Assembly: GCF_048077055.1 (NCBI RefSeq) | Contig: NZ_CP182236.1 | Span: 868,001 to 932,000, forward strand | DNA from: Egbenema bharatensis | GTDB taxonomy: Bacteria > Cyanobacteriota > Cyanobacteriia > Elainellales > Elainellaceae | DNA length: 64,000 nt | Direction: 5' to 3' | Part shown: positions 54,196-62,286 of the stretch, one piece after another | How the letters are laid out: each line of letters opens with the position of its first letter | Numbering within the stretch: the first letter of the stretch is position 1 | The notes under the pieces: generated by a model | Told to the model about the DNA's origin: nothing | Database searches by the model: none | What the model saw: only the letters and a program-made list of their open reading frames with translations | Translations under genes and position numbers: made by a program

Positions 54196-56265
54196 ATGGG
54201 AAAGTATGCACTCTTAATTGGCGTTGACACCTACGGGGAGGGGTTGCAACCGCTACCCGCCGCCCCTAAGGATGTGGCCGCGCTGCGGGAGGTGTTGCTG
54301 AACCCTGAAATGGGCGGTTTCGACGAAGCCAAGCCGCTGATTAACCCCACTCAGCCTGAGATGGCACGGGAAATTGAACTATGGTTCCAGGAGCGACATC
54401 CGGAGGATTTGGTGCTGCTGTTCTTTTCGGGGCACGGGGTGAAGGACGATCGCCGCGACCTCTATTTTGCTGCCACCAATACCGAAAAGCAGCGCGATCG
54501 ACTCGTGCGGTCTACTGCAATTCCGGCTCGGTTTCTCCATGATTGCATTGGGGGTTGCAAAGCCAAATACCAGGTACTCATCCTCGACTGTTGCTTTAGC
54601 GGCGCTTTTGGTGACCTAGTTGGCAAGGATGATGGTGAAATTCCGCTGAAGGAACAACTGGGAGCGGAGGGGCGAGTGATCCTGACCTCCACCAGTGCGG
54701 TGGATTATTCCTTTGAAGAAAAGGGTGCGGATCTGTCCATCTATACCCGCTATCTCGTAGAGGGCATTGCCAGTGGTGCTGCTGATGAGGATGGCGATGG
54801 GGTGATCACGGCGGAAGACCTCCATCGGTATGCGGGGCGAAAGGTGGAGGAAACCTCCCCGGCCATGAGTCCCAAGATTTTCATTCCCCAGGGGCAAGGG
54901 TATCGGATTCGGCTGGCCCGCTCTCCCCAGGATGACCCCAAGCTGAAATATCGCAAGGAAGCCGAGTGCCGAGCCACAGCAACAGAGTTTACAATCCCAG
55001 CCAAGCGGTTGCTGATCCGGCTCCGAGCAGAACTGGGCTTGTCGGATGCCGAGGCAGAGGCCATTGAAGCGGAGGTGCTGAAGCCCCATCGGGAGTATCA
55101 GCGCAAGCGCCAGGAGTACCAAGAGACTCTAGACCAGTGCCTGGAGCGGGAAACGCCCCTGAGCCAGCGCACAATTCAGGATTTGAGGGACTATCGGGCA
55201 CACTTACGGCTGAAGCCTGAGGATGTGGCGACCATTGAGCGATCGGCGTTGAATGGTCAAGATTTAGAGGGGTATATTACAGACCTAGAACGCCAGCAGC
55301 ATGCTGAAGCCCAACGTATAGAGCAGGAACGGGCAGAAGCCGAACGGCGGCAGCGGGAATTGAAATTGAGAATGGAAAGGCAACGACAGGCGGCAGCCCA
55401 ACGTATACAACAAGTACAGGCAGAAGTCGAACGGCAGCATCAGGAAGCCGAAGCAGAGCGTAAACGGCAAGCCGAAACCCAACGCCAGCGAGAGGAGGCT
55501 GAACGGCAAAAGCCAGCCGCTGCCAATCAACCAAAACTACCCACAACTCCGCCTCAGCCTGCATATCCGCGACCTACTGCAACGACCTGGACAAGGCAAA
55601 AGTTCTTGAAGGTTGGGATTCCCCTGGGCATTGGCGTAATTGGTGTCAGTGTAATTGGTGTGTTGAGTCAGAATGAAGCTTCACCACCGGATTATTCCAC
55701 GCTAGAATCGCTTTTGCAGGCAAACGATTGGCGTGGAGCAGATGACGAAACAAGGCAGTTAGTGTTACAAATAGCAAATCGGCAACAAAAAGGTTGGCTC
55801 GATGAAGCAAGTCTTGAAAATTTTCCCTGCGAGGATTTGCAGTGGCTCGACGACCTATGGGTACAGCATAGCGACGGCAAGTTTGGTTTCAGTGTGCAAG
55901 CGAGAATTTGGCAGGAAGTGGGAAGTCCAACGGAATACAATGAGGAATGGGAAGAGTTTGGCGATCGCGTTGGCTGGCGTAAGGATGGCCAGTGGTTAAG
56001 CTATGACTCACTAGCAGCAGACCTTGACTTATCTCCAGCGGGAGAATTTCCGGGTGGTGATTGGTTGGGTGGGTGTGGGTTGGGTGGGGGGTTGGGTGCG
56101 GTGCGGTGCGGTTGGGGCGGTGGTTCTTCTCTCGTGCTGCGGCTTGTAAACTGTAGCAGACAAGTGCTTCAGTCCGATCCAAAAGAATTATTTCAGACCC
56201 CCTCCCCACGGGAAGTCAGGTGGTTTGGCGATCCGCTACCTGGCCCTGGGAATTTTGGATTTTAG
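54196..56265 (+). CDS. Caspase-fold protease fused to coiled coil, membrane helix and GUN4 domain
   Basis: Domain order in this 689-residue protein: a caspase/metacaspase domain (about 1-240) with catalytic His in FFSGHGV (H80) and Cys in LILDCCFSGAF (C133); a helical effector-associated-like segment (about 250-350); a Glu/Arg/Gln-rich coiled coil (about 350-440); a Pro-rich stretch; one membrane helix (about 472-491, VGIPLGIGVIGVSVIGVL); and a GUN4 domain (about 495-645, YSTLESLLQANDWRGADDET, then FGFSVQARIWQEVG). GUN4 binds porphyrin intermediates of chlorophyll synthesis. The Gly-rich end of GUN4 is followed by about 35 residues outside the family. With the EACC1-like gene 18 bp upstream it forms a two-gene module, likely a regulated protease that responds to tetrapyrroles or light stress. 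Confidence 0.85.
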   Translation: MGKYALLIGVDTYGEGLQPLPAAPKDVAALREVLLNPEMGGFDEAKPLINPTQPEMAREIELWFQERHPEDLVLLFFSGHGVKDDRRDLYFAATNTEKQRDRLVRSTAIPARFLHDCIGGCKAKYQVLILDCCFSGAFGDLVGKDDGEIPLKEQLGAEGRVILTSTSAVDYSFEEKGADLSIYTRYLVEGIASGAADEDGDGVITAEDLHRYAGRKVEETSPAMSPKIFIPQGQGYRIRLARSPQDDPKLKYRKEAECRATATEFTIPAKRLLIRLRAELGLSDAEAEAIEAEVLKPHREYQRKRQEYQETLDQCLERETPLSQRTIQDLRDYRAHLRLKPEDVATIERSALNGQDLEGYITDLERQQHAEAQRIEQERAEAERRQRELKLRMERQRQAAAQRIQQVQAEVERQHQEAEAERKRQAETQRQREEAERQKPAAANQPKLPTTPPQPAYPRPTATTWTRQKFLKVGIPLGIGVIGVSVIGVLSQNEASPPDYSTLESLLQANDWRGADDETRQLVLQIANRQQKGWLDEASLENFPCEDLQWLDDLWVQHSDGKFGFSVQARIWQEVGSPTEYNEEWEEFGDRVGWRKDGQWLSYDSLAADLDLSPAGEFPGGDWLGGCGLGGGLGAVRCGWGGGSSLVLRLVNCSRQVLQSDPKELFQTPSPREVRWFGDPLPGPGNFGF

Positions 56266-56473
56266 ATTGCTTGTTTTTTGAGATCTGGCGCGGAGAGTTT
56301 TGATCGATTGCACGGTCATAGCAACGATTTCATTTACCTCTGCAATCAAGCTTTTGAGCTTTGCTTCAGGCACTAAACCCGGCTCCACCAACAGTTCCAT
56401 CCAGTAGAGGCATTCATCCGCTTCCTCCTCCACAATGCTCAGCTTGGCAATGATATCGGCAGTAGATTTACGT

Positions 56474-57468
56474 CTAATGTGAATTGGACAAAAAGGTGGG
56501 AGAGGTTGAGAATCGAAGTACCACCTTTGAAGCTCACCTCTCCCATGACTAGCATAGACTTTCCCAGCCTGATGACCACCATTTTTGTTCTGGTAGACGA
56601 TTGGTATCGCCAGCAGATTGCACCGTTAGACTGCCCCCGACCAGGAGTACAAGCGCAATTGAGTGATAGCGAAATGCTGACCTTAGCACTGCTGATGGAC
56701 TATCTGCCCTTTCCGGGTGAAACCCAGTTTCTCGGCTTTATGCGTGCCAACTATCTCTGCTGGTTTCCACAGTTGTTGGATCAGAGTCAATTCAATCGGC
56801 GCTTACGCCAATTAGATGGGATGCTGGAATCACTGCGACGCAGTTGGGTCGTGGCATTAGGAGCGACCCAGCAAACGCATCTGCTGGTGGACACCAAACC
56901 GATTCCCGTACTGGGACTCAAGCGGGACAAGACACGCAGTGATTTTTCTGGCAATGCAACCCCTGGCTATTGTGCGTCGCGCCAGATGTATTACTTCGGC
57001 TACAAACTCGCCTTACTCAGTACCTGGAACGGGATTCCGATTGCCTATGATTTAGTCCCAGCCAACACCGATGAGCGGGTTGCCATTGAGTCGCTCTTAG
57101 CGGTCGCCCGAGGGTGCACCATCTACGGTGACAAGGGGTTTATCGACCAGGACTGGCAACTCCAAGTGCAGCAGCGCACCGGCAATCAGATTTGGACTGT
57201 CTTGCGCAAAAATCAGAAACAGCAGCATCCCCCATCCCTCAATCGCTTCATCTCCAAAGTGCGTCAGCGCATTGAAGGGGTGTTTCATGAAATTCAAAAC
57301 ACTGGACGTAACCCCGAACGCTTGCTCAACAAGACCGTAGAGGGCTTTTGTGTCCACATTGCAGCTAAACTGGCAAGCCATACCCTGCGGTTATTGCTCA
57401 AACAGCAGTTTGGCATCCATGTGTTAACCTTCCAACAGTCTTAAACTGCTCTGTCTAATTCACATTAG
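56474..57468. mobile_element. IS982-like insertion element, 995 bp
   Basis: Terminal inverted repeats begin CTAATGTGAATTGGACA on the left and CTAATGTGAATTAGACA read from the right. The bases just outside share CGT, which suggests a 3-4 bp target duplication. Size and transposase type fit the IS982 family. The element interrupts the four-helix-bundle gene. Confidence 0.8.
56545..57444 (+). CDS. IS982-family transposase
   Basis: This transposase of 299 residues has an N-terminal helical region (LSDSEMLTLALLMDYLPF, then QSQFNRRLRQLDGML) and a DDE catalytic core with HLLVDTKPIPV, TIYGDKGFID and VRQRIEGVFHEIQ. I use the ATG at 56545; earlier alternative starts lie in the element's end. It appears intact, so the element may be able to move. 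Assignment to IS982 rather than a related IS4/IS5 branch is by overall pattern. Confidence 0.8.
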   Translation: MTSIDFPSLMTTIFVLVDDWYRQQIAPLDCPRPGVQAQLSDSEMLTLALLMDYLPFPGETQFLGFMRANYLCWFPQLLDQSQFNRRLRQLDGMLESLRRSWVVALGATQQTHLLVDTKPIPVLGLKRDKTRSDFSGNATPGYCASRQMYYFGYKLALLSTWNGIPIAYDLVPANTDERVAIESLLAVARGCTIYGDKGFIDQDWQLQVQQRTGNQIWTVLRKNQKQQHPPSLNRFISKVRQRIEGVFHEIQNTGRNPERLLNKTVEGFCVHIAAKLASHTLRLLLKQQFGIHVLTFQQS

Positions 57469-57639
57469 GCGTGATTTGGCACGACAAGCAGCCCGATAAT
57501 TTGCACCTACCGAAGTCGCCGATCGCAACAACTGTTTCCCAATCACACCCGATGCTCCCCCCGACGGTAACACCTCCACCAACCGAATCACCCGCAACGC
57601 CACCCCTTTCGTCCGCCGCTTAAATTCTGCCTCATTCAC

Positions 57640-57864
57640 AATCCAAAATCCAAAATCCAAAATCTAAAATCTAAAATTCCCAAATTCCTGGTGCTGACCT
57701 CCATTCCAGATCGCACACCAAACAATTTAGGAAAAGCAACTCAATCAACTAAACCTCTTGTGGGGTGGGCATCTTGCCCGCCCAGTCACACAACCTTCAC
57801 TTCTCCCAGAACTTACAGATGCAGGAGATAATGAGCGAAAGTTTCACACCGATCGCTACCCTTT
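57640..57864. other. Repeat-rich spacer
   Basis: A short tandem repeat of the AATCCAA/AATCTAA type (57640-57685) and a family A palindrome copy (57755-57788, CTCTTGTGGGGTGGGCATC and the rest of the core) occupy this space. I see no gene. Confidence 0.6.
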
Positions 57865-58034
57865 ATGCAAAGCATCAAAATCATTGTTGAAAAACATCCA
57901 GATGGAATGGAAGTAGAACACCTCTGACGCTTCCCAACCACAAACAAATCAAAAGTTCAACGCTGCGAACAATTTGTACTCAAGCCAGGATCACCCGCGA
58001 GGAGTTTTTAAAAGCGTATGAGAAAGTCTCGTAG
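57865..58034 (+). pseudogene. Decayed hicB-hicA remnant
   Basis: A 20-codon frame, M-Q-S-I-K-I-I-V-E-K-H-P-D-G and stop soon after, is the N-terminus of a HicB-like antitoxin. It is followed directly, in another frame, by LPNHKQIKSSTLRTICTQAR and then ITREEFLKAYEK, the C-terminus of a HicA toxin. The middle of both genes is missing, so this is an internally deleted pair. Confidence 0.75.
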
Positions 58035-58126
58035 CGATCGCCCCATTGCATCGGTTACATAACCCGATCGCCCACCCACCTCATTTGCTGGTTATAGTGA
58101 ATCTAACCCTAATCGCTTCTCATCCC

Positions 58127-58390
58127 ATGCCCAAAAAACTCACGATCGCCCAGGCGCAACAACAACTCCCCATCCTGCCTGACGAACTAACCGACGAACC
58201 CATCATCATTACCCAAGACGGCGTTCCCGTCATCGCTGCCCTCAGCTATACCCAACTCACTGAACTGCTCGAAACCCTCGACATCCTCACCGATACCGAA
58301 TTTGTCACCAAACTACGCCAAAGCATTGTCCAGGCAGAACAAGGCAACACCATTTCCTGGGAAGATGCCAAAGCACAGCTAGGACTATGA
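58127..58390 (+). CDS. Phd/YefM-type antitoxin
   Basis: This 87-residue antitoxin begins MPKKLTIAQAQQQLPILPDE and contains EPIIITQDGVPVIAALSYTQ, the usual Phd/YefM dimerisation and DNA-binding fold, then a C-terminal toxin-neutralising helix. The next gene, a truncated RelE/ParE-type toxin, overlaps it in an ATGA. Since the toxin is cut short, the antitoxin probably persists without a live partner. I place the start at the ATG at 58127. Confidence 0.85.
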   Translation: MPKKLTIAQAQQQLPILPDELTDEPIIITQDGVPVIAALSYTQLTELLETLDILTDTEFVTKLRQSIVQAEQGNTISWEDAKAQLGL

Positions 58391-58560
58391 GCGACGAGAG
58401 CATCACCGGGTATGCCATTCAACTGACCCATCTTGCCCTGCAAATGTTAGCCACAGTTAAAGATAGACGGGAACAAGAGAAACTGCGCGATCGGATTGAG
58501 CAACTCAAAATTGAGCCTGAAAAACAAGGTAAAGCACTGGTAGATAATCTTTGGCGATAA
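58387..58560 (+). pseudogene. Truncated RelE/ParE-type toxin
   Basis: The 57 codons read YAIQLTHLALQMLATVKDRR, then LRDRIEQLKIEPEKQGKALV, matching the N-terminal helices of RelE/ParE toxins. The frame stops at W-R where the family continues into its catalytic beta sheet. The remaining third is absent and the sequence changes to a HicB-like fragment. It is therefore a truncated, probably inactive toxin. Confidence 0.8.
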
Positions 58561-58763
58561 GTGCTTCGCCCTCGCTAAAGCGACCAGGAGAATCCATCTT
58601 TACTCAAGGCGAGACGATCGAAGAGATCCACGAGATGGTGCGAGATGCCGTGCAACGCCATTTTGAAGCGGAACAACGTCCCAAGCTAATTCGACTGCAC
58701 ATTGTTCGAGATATCGAAATAAGCTCATCCCCCACCCCCCGATCGCCCGATCGAGGAACTTAG
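58551..58763 (+). pseudogene. HicB-like antitoxin fragment
   Basis: From about 58590 the frame reads GESIFTQGETIEEIHEMVRD, then AVQRHFEAEQRPKLIRLHIV, the middle and end of a HicB/DUF1902-like antitoxin. The N-terminal strand is missing, and the frame begins in the tail of the truncated toxin. No hicA follows. It appears to be fused to the toxin remnant by deletion. Confidence 0.65.
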
Positions 58764-58799
58764 GCTAAAATAGGGGCACGGTCGTTGATTAACCTTTGC

Positions 58800-59441
58800 A
58801 TGGGAGAAAACCCTGGAGTATTGCGCCAACACGTTCTAGACTGGCTTGCTGATAACGTTCCTGAGTCTCGCATCAGTCACATCCTGAGGGTGGAGCAGAT
58901 GGCAGTGACCCTGGCCCAGCAGCATGGGCTGGATGAAGCAAAGGCGGCACAAGCAGGGTTAATGCATGACCTGGCCAAGTATTTCAAACCGCAAAGACTG
59001 CTGGAGATGGCCCAAAAGGAAGGGTTAGCGATCGATCCGGTGGATGAAGCCAATCCGCATCTGCTCCATGCCGATGTCAGCGCGATCGTCGCCAGAAATG
59101 TCTTCGGTGTGGTAGATGAAGAAATATTAGCAGCGATCGCAAATCATACCCTGGGTAGACCCGGAATGTCTGCCATTAGCTGTGTAGTATTCCTATCCGA
59201 CAGCTTAGAACCGGGGCGAGGAGACACCCCAGAATTAAATACCCTGCGCCAAACCAGCCAGCATCACCTGCACCAAGCCGTTTGGATGACCTGTGATTAT
59301 ACACTGCAACACTTGATGGAAAAACGTCGCCTGATTCATCCACGGGCGATCGCCACCCGCAATTGGTTCTTGCAATCCGCTCAGCATTCATTCACCCACC
59401 CCTCGCCTGAACCAGTCTCTGCTTCCCATTTACGCCCATGA
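58800..59441 (+). CDS. yqeK: YqeK-type HD-domain Ap4A hydrolase
   Basis: This 213-residue HD phosphohydrolase should split diadenosine tetraphosphate symmetrically to ADP. The metal ligands appear in ISHILRVEQMAVTLAQQHG, AGLMHDLAKYF (the HD pair), HLLHADVSAIVARNVFG and ANHTLGRPGMS. I choose the ATG at 58800. In many bacteria yqeK lies directly before rsfS, and here rsfS follows on the same strand after 380 bp. Confidence 0.88.
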   Translation: MGENPGVLRQHVLDWLADNVPESRISHILRVEQMAVTLAQQHGLDEAKAAQAGLMHDLAKYFKPQRLLEMAQKEGLAIDPVDEANPHLLHADVSAIVARNVFGVVDEEILAAIANHTLGRPGMSAISCVVFLSDSLEPGRGDTPELNTLRQTSQHHLHQAVWMTCDYTLQHLMEKRRLIHPRAIATRNWFLQSAQHSFTHPSPEPVSASHLRP

Positions 59442-59821
59442 AGATTTTGCTGTTTTGCACAAAACTTCTCCATTCCGGTTCCGCCGGATTTTACCCCACC
59501 CGCGTTGGGCGACGACGATGTGGCTTAACGCGAAACCGATCGATCAGGCGAACAAATGCAAATTGAATCATCTCAATTCTTGTGGGGTGGGCATCTTGCC
59601 CGCTCAGTCAACCCACCAGCCAACCCACCAGCCAACCCACCAGAACGATCGCACAAATTGTTCAATCCGCGATCCTGAACTGTACCAATGTTCTAACCTG
59701 TCATCTAATGTCCAAAAATGTCCAAATTAGTATCCAATTAGATCCAATCAGATTCAACTAGATCCATGTTCATGTTCAAACCCCAAACCATGTTGCACAA
59801 ATTAGGAGTATTGAATTTTTG
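59442..59821. other. Repeat-containing spacer before rsfS
   Basis: This space holds a family A palindrome copy (59578-59610), a 12-bp tandem repeat CCAACCCACCAG in three copies (59612-59645), and then a run of related words around TCCAATTAGATCCAATCAG (59725-59775). I see no gene. Confidence 0.6.
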
Positions 59822-60295
59822 ATGATAGATTCCTCATCCCCTCGGCCCATGCCTCAGTCTGCCTCAGACACCACTGGTTTTGCGTCCCACGTCAGCCGTT
59901 CTGACGACCCCAGCTACACACTGGCCCTAACCATTGCCCAGGCAGCAGACGATCGGAAAGGAGCCGACATTCTTCTTCTCAACGTGACCGATGTATCCTA
60001 CCTGGCAGATTACTTTGTAGTGATCACCGGATTCTCCAACGTGCAGGTACGGGCGATCGCCAACTCCATTGAGGAAAAAGTAGCAGAAGAATGGCAGCGG
60101 AGTCCTTTGCGGAAGGAAGGACAGGCAGAGGGAAACTGGGTGTTGATGGATTACGGCGATGTGATTGTCCACATTTTTCAGCCCAAAGAGCGAACCTTCT
60201 ACAACCTGGAAGCCTTCTGGGGTCATGCTGAACAAATTCCGTTTACCCCCCTGGCAAATCCCTCTATTCAGCCCGTCCCAGATTCGTTAAAGTAA
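59822..60295 (+). CDS. rsfS: Ribosome silencing factor RsfS (Iojap)
   Basis: This protein of about 157 residues binds ribosomal protein L14 and blocks subunit joining in starvation. The conserved region starts at LTIAQAADDRKGADILLLNV, with YLADYFVVITGFSNVQVRAI and WVLMDYGDVIVHIFQPKERT, followed by FYNLEAFWGHA. The N-terminal 40 residues are a variable cyanobacterial extension. ATG 59822 is preferred over a TTG at 59819; TAGGAG lies 13 bases upstream. It leads a short group with CGLD27 and asparaginase. Confidence 0.94.
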   Translation: MIDSSSPRPMPQSASDTTGFASHVSRSDDPSYTLALTIAQAADDRKGADILLLNVTDVSYLADYFVVITGFSNVQVRAIANSIEEKVAEEWQRSPLRKEGQAEGNWVLMDYGDVIVHIFQPKERTFYNLEAFWGHAEQIPFTPLANPSIQPVPDSLK

Positions 60296-60343
60296 AAAGC
60301 ATCTGGCTTCTGGAATTCACTTAAAGACCCAGCTAGGTGTGTT

Positions 60344-60841
60344 ATGCCTTCTTCCGCCCCTGTTTGCCCCGTCCCTCTAGAACAGCAGCCCATGCATGAG
60401 TACCAGGAACTCCGAGAATCCTGGTTTTTCCGATGGGCCACACTGGATGTGTGGGGATACCTCAAACCCACCCTTATCCTCTGGAGCTTGAGCTGGCTGA
60501 TTTCCTTCCCGGTGGCTGCCACCAGCTTCTCACCCAGTAAGCATCCAGTCCACTTTTTCCTGTTTGGGGCAGCAGGGGCGATGATTTTACCTACCCTGGC
60601 CCTGGTGCGCCTGTACCTGGGCTGGTGGTATGTTCGCAATCGGTTGGCCCAACCGCTGGTCGTTTATGAAGAGTCAGGCTGGTATGATGGGCAAGTCTGG
60701 GAAAAGCCGGATGATATCTTGCAGCGCGATCGGCTGATTGTCACTTACCAGATCCAGTCCATTCTCAAACGCCTCAAGATTACCTTTGGGGTGATTGCGG
60801 GACTATTTGGGGTGGGGGTTGTCGTGTGGCAAATTTTTTAA
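60344..60841 (+). CDS. CGLD27 / Ycf36-like membrane protein
   Basis: This 165-residue protein has two membrane helices near 44-62 and 72-95 and a third at the C-terminus (about 145-163, FGVIAGLFGVGVVVW). The segment GWWYVRNRLAQPLVVYEESG, then WYDGQVWEKPDDILQRDRL, is the hallmark of the CGLD27 family, conserved in cyanobacteria, algae and plants. In plastids the family is linked to photosynthetic performance, but its molecular role is not settled. Confidence 0.9.
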   Translation: MPSSAPVCPVPLEQQPMHEYQELRESWFFRWATLDVWGYLKPTLILWSLSWLISFPVAATSFSPSKHPVHFFLFGAAGAMILPTLALVRLYLGWWYVRNRLAQPLVVYEESGWYDGQVWEKPDDILQRDRLIVTYQIQSILKRLKITFGVIAGLFGVGVVVWQIF

Positions 60842-60862
60842 GGAGTAGGGCGTAGGCTACGC

Positions 60863-61819
60863 ATGACAAGGGGAAAACGAGTAATACAGACCGCAGAACT
60901 TCAGGTGCGGCTCCTGCGGGAAGGGATCACTGAATCGACCCATCGGGTTCAGGCGGTTGTGGCAGACAATCGGGGACGGGCCCTTTCCGTGGCCGGCAGT
61001 CCAGAAACCGCTACGTTTATTCGGTCTGCCCTGAAGCCATTTCAAGCATTGACCGTGGCCACGACTGGGGCCCTGGAACGATTTAATTTAACCGATCGAG
61101 ATCTGGCGGTGATGTGTGGCTCCCACCAGGGAACGGTAGAGCAAGCCCGACAAGTCTTTAATATTTTGTGGCGATGTGATGTTGATCCCTCTGCGCTCCA
61201 GTGTCCGATTCCCCCTGGCAAACGCAGTCGGCTAGAACACAATTGTTCTGGCAAACACGCCGGAATGCTGGCCGTTTGTCGGCAGCTGAACTACCCGCTT
61301 TCCAACTACCCCCAGCGCAATCATCCTGTACAAAAGCTGATGATTGGCAAAATCGCCGAACAGCTTCGGATGCCGCCGGATGAACTGATTCACGCCCACG
61401 ATGACTGCGGTGTGCCGACTTATTTTATGCAGCTTGTCCAGATGGCTACCCTCTACGCCCTGCTAGCTTCTGGAGATAGCTTAGACATGGAGCGGATTGT
61501 GCGGGCCATGACCCACCATCCCACAATGGTGTCCGGGGAAGGTCAGTTTGATACGGAATTGATGCGCCTGTCCGGTGGAGAATTGGTCAGCAAATCGGGA
61601 GCGGAAGGGATTCAGTGCGTCGGTCGTGTCGGCGAAGGGCTGGGTCTGACGATCAAGGCAATGGATGGTGCGAAACGGGCCAAGTATGCAGTGGCGATTC
61701 ACCTGCTGAAACAAATGGGCTGGATCAGTCCCACGATCGCCGAAACCCTGATGGAAACCTTCATGACGCTAGGCAACTTTAAGCGATTGGAAGTGATCGG
61801 GGAGTTGGTTTTGCCGTGA
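60863..61819 (+). CDS. L-asparaginase II-like amidohydrolase
   Basis: This 318-residue protein belongs to the asparaginase II family (PF06089 type), distinct from the E. coli AnsA/AnsB fold. Conserved parts include SALKPFQAL, MCGSHQGTVEQ, RLEHNCSGKHAGMLAVCRQL, HDDCGVPTYFMQL, and HPTMVSGEGQFDT. It should release ammonia from asparagine or a similar amide. It lies 21 bp after the CGLD27 gene on the same strand and is probably co-transcribed with rsfS and CGLD27. Confidence 0.9.
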   Translation: MTRGKRVIQTAELQVRLLREGITESTHRVQAVVADNRGRALSVAGSPETATFIRSALKPFQALTVATTGALERFNLTDRDLAVMCGSHQGTVEQARQVFNILWRCDVDPSALQCPIPPGKRSRLEHNCSGKHAGMLAVCRQLNYPLSNYPQRNHPVQKLMIGKIAEQLRMPPDELIHAHDDCGVPTYFMQLVQMATLYALLASGDSLDMERIVRAMTHHPTMVSGEGQFDTELMRLSGGELVSKSGAEGIQCVGRVGEGLGLTIKAMDGAKRAKYAVAIHLLKQMGWISPTIAETLMETFMTLGNFKRLEVIGELVLP

Positions 61820-61965
61820 GAGGAGTGAGGAGTGAGGAGTGAGGAGTGAGGAGTGAGGACTGAGGACTGAGGACTGAGGACTGAGGTCACAAAAGTAGAA
61901 AGAAGAAAGTAGAAAATAGAAAGAAGAAAGAAGAAAGTAGAAAGTAGAAAGAAGAAAGTAGGAGG
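61817..61965. repeat. Two adjacent short tandem repeats (GAGGAGT and GAAAGTA types)
   Basis: From 61817 the heptamer GTGAGGA repeats, changing to CTGAGGA; from 61890 a purine-rich AGAAAGTAGAAAGA repeat of 7-mers runs to 61965. This is STRR-type sequence at the 3' end of the asparaginase gene. The first array begins right at the stop codon. Confidence 0.85.
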
Positions 61966-61987
61966 TTCTTCCCTCTTGTGCCTTCCT

Positions 61988-62020
61988 TCTTGTGGGGTGG
62001 GCATCTGGTCTGCCCAGCTT
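61988..62020. repeat. Dispersed palindrome family A, degenerate copy
   Basis: This copy starts CTTGTGGGGTGGGCATC but continues TGGTCTGCCCAG, so the hairpin core is damaged. Confidence 0.7.
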
Positions 62021-62286
62021 TCCCAGTTTTTTCACCCTGCCGGGCATATTTCAGGTTTTCTTAATCTGCGATCGACTTCAGCCTTGATGGTTGGAGGGGA
62101 TGGGGCGATCGCTTAAATTCCTGACATAAAGCAATTTCGCTGGTTTTTGAATTTGTAGCTCAAACTAAAGCTGGAATTTTTGTCGGTAAACATATCAGAT
62201 TTTTTTGATGTAATTGCCTTTTCCGCCTAAGATAAACATGGAAGCGATGTAACGAAATCTGTGTGTCGTGGTATGTAAGGAAGGCA
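62021..62286. promoter_or_regulatory. Leader of the arsenic-resistance genes with weak dyad
   Basis: The sequence becomes AT-rich, with a dyad ATATCA (62192-62197) and TGATGT (62206-62211) around a T tract. ArsR-type operators are A/T-rich dyads containing ATCA and TGAT halves, so this is a possible site, but no arsR gene is present in the window. A purine-rich ribosome site (AAGGAAGG, 62277-62284) sits close to the start. Confidence 0.3.

Larger units (their letters stand above)
56236..57639 (-). pseudogene. Four-helix-bundle (S23/IVP-type) protein gene interrupted by IS982
   Basis: The N-terminal half (57639-57469) reads ALRVIRLVEVLPSGGASGV, then QLLRSATSVGANYRAACRAK, the usual start of the 23S-intervening-sequence four-helix-bundle family. 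After the IS the frame resumes at STADIIAKLSIVEEEADECL and ends around LRARSQ near 56270. Removing the element and one short target duplication rejoins the codons. The start is a GTG. The 3' end overlaps the end of the caspase gene on the other strand. Confidence 0.82.

Noticed and set aside
61817..61965. Possible CRISPR array
   Set aside because: Units are contiguous 7-mers without unique spacers, so this is an STRR tandem repeat.
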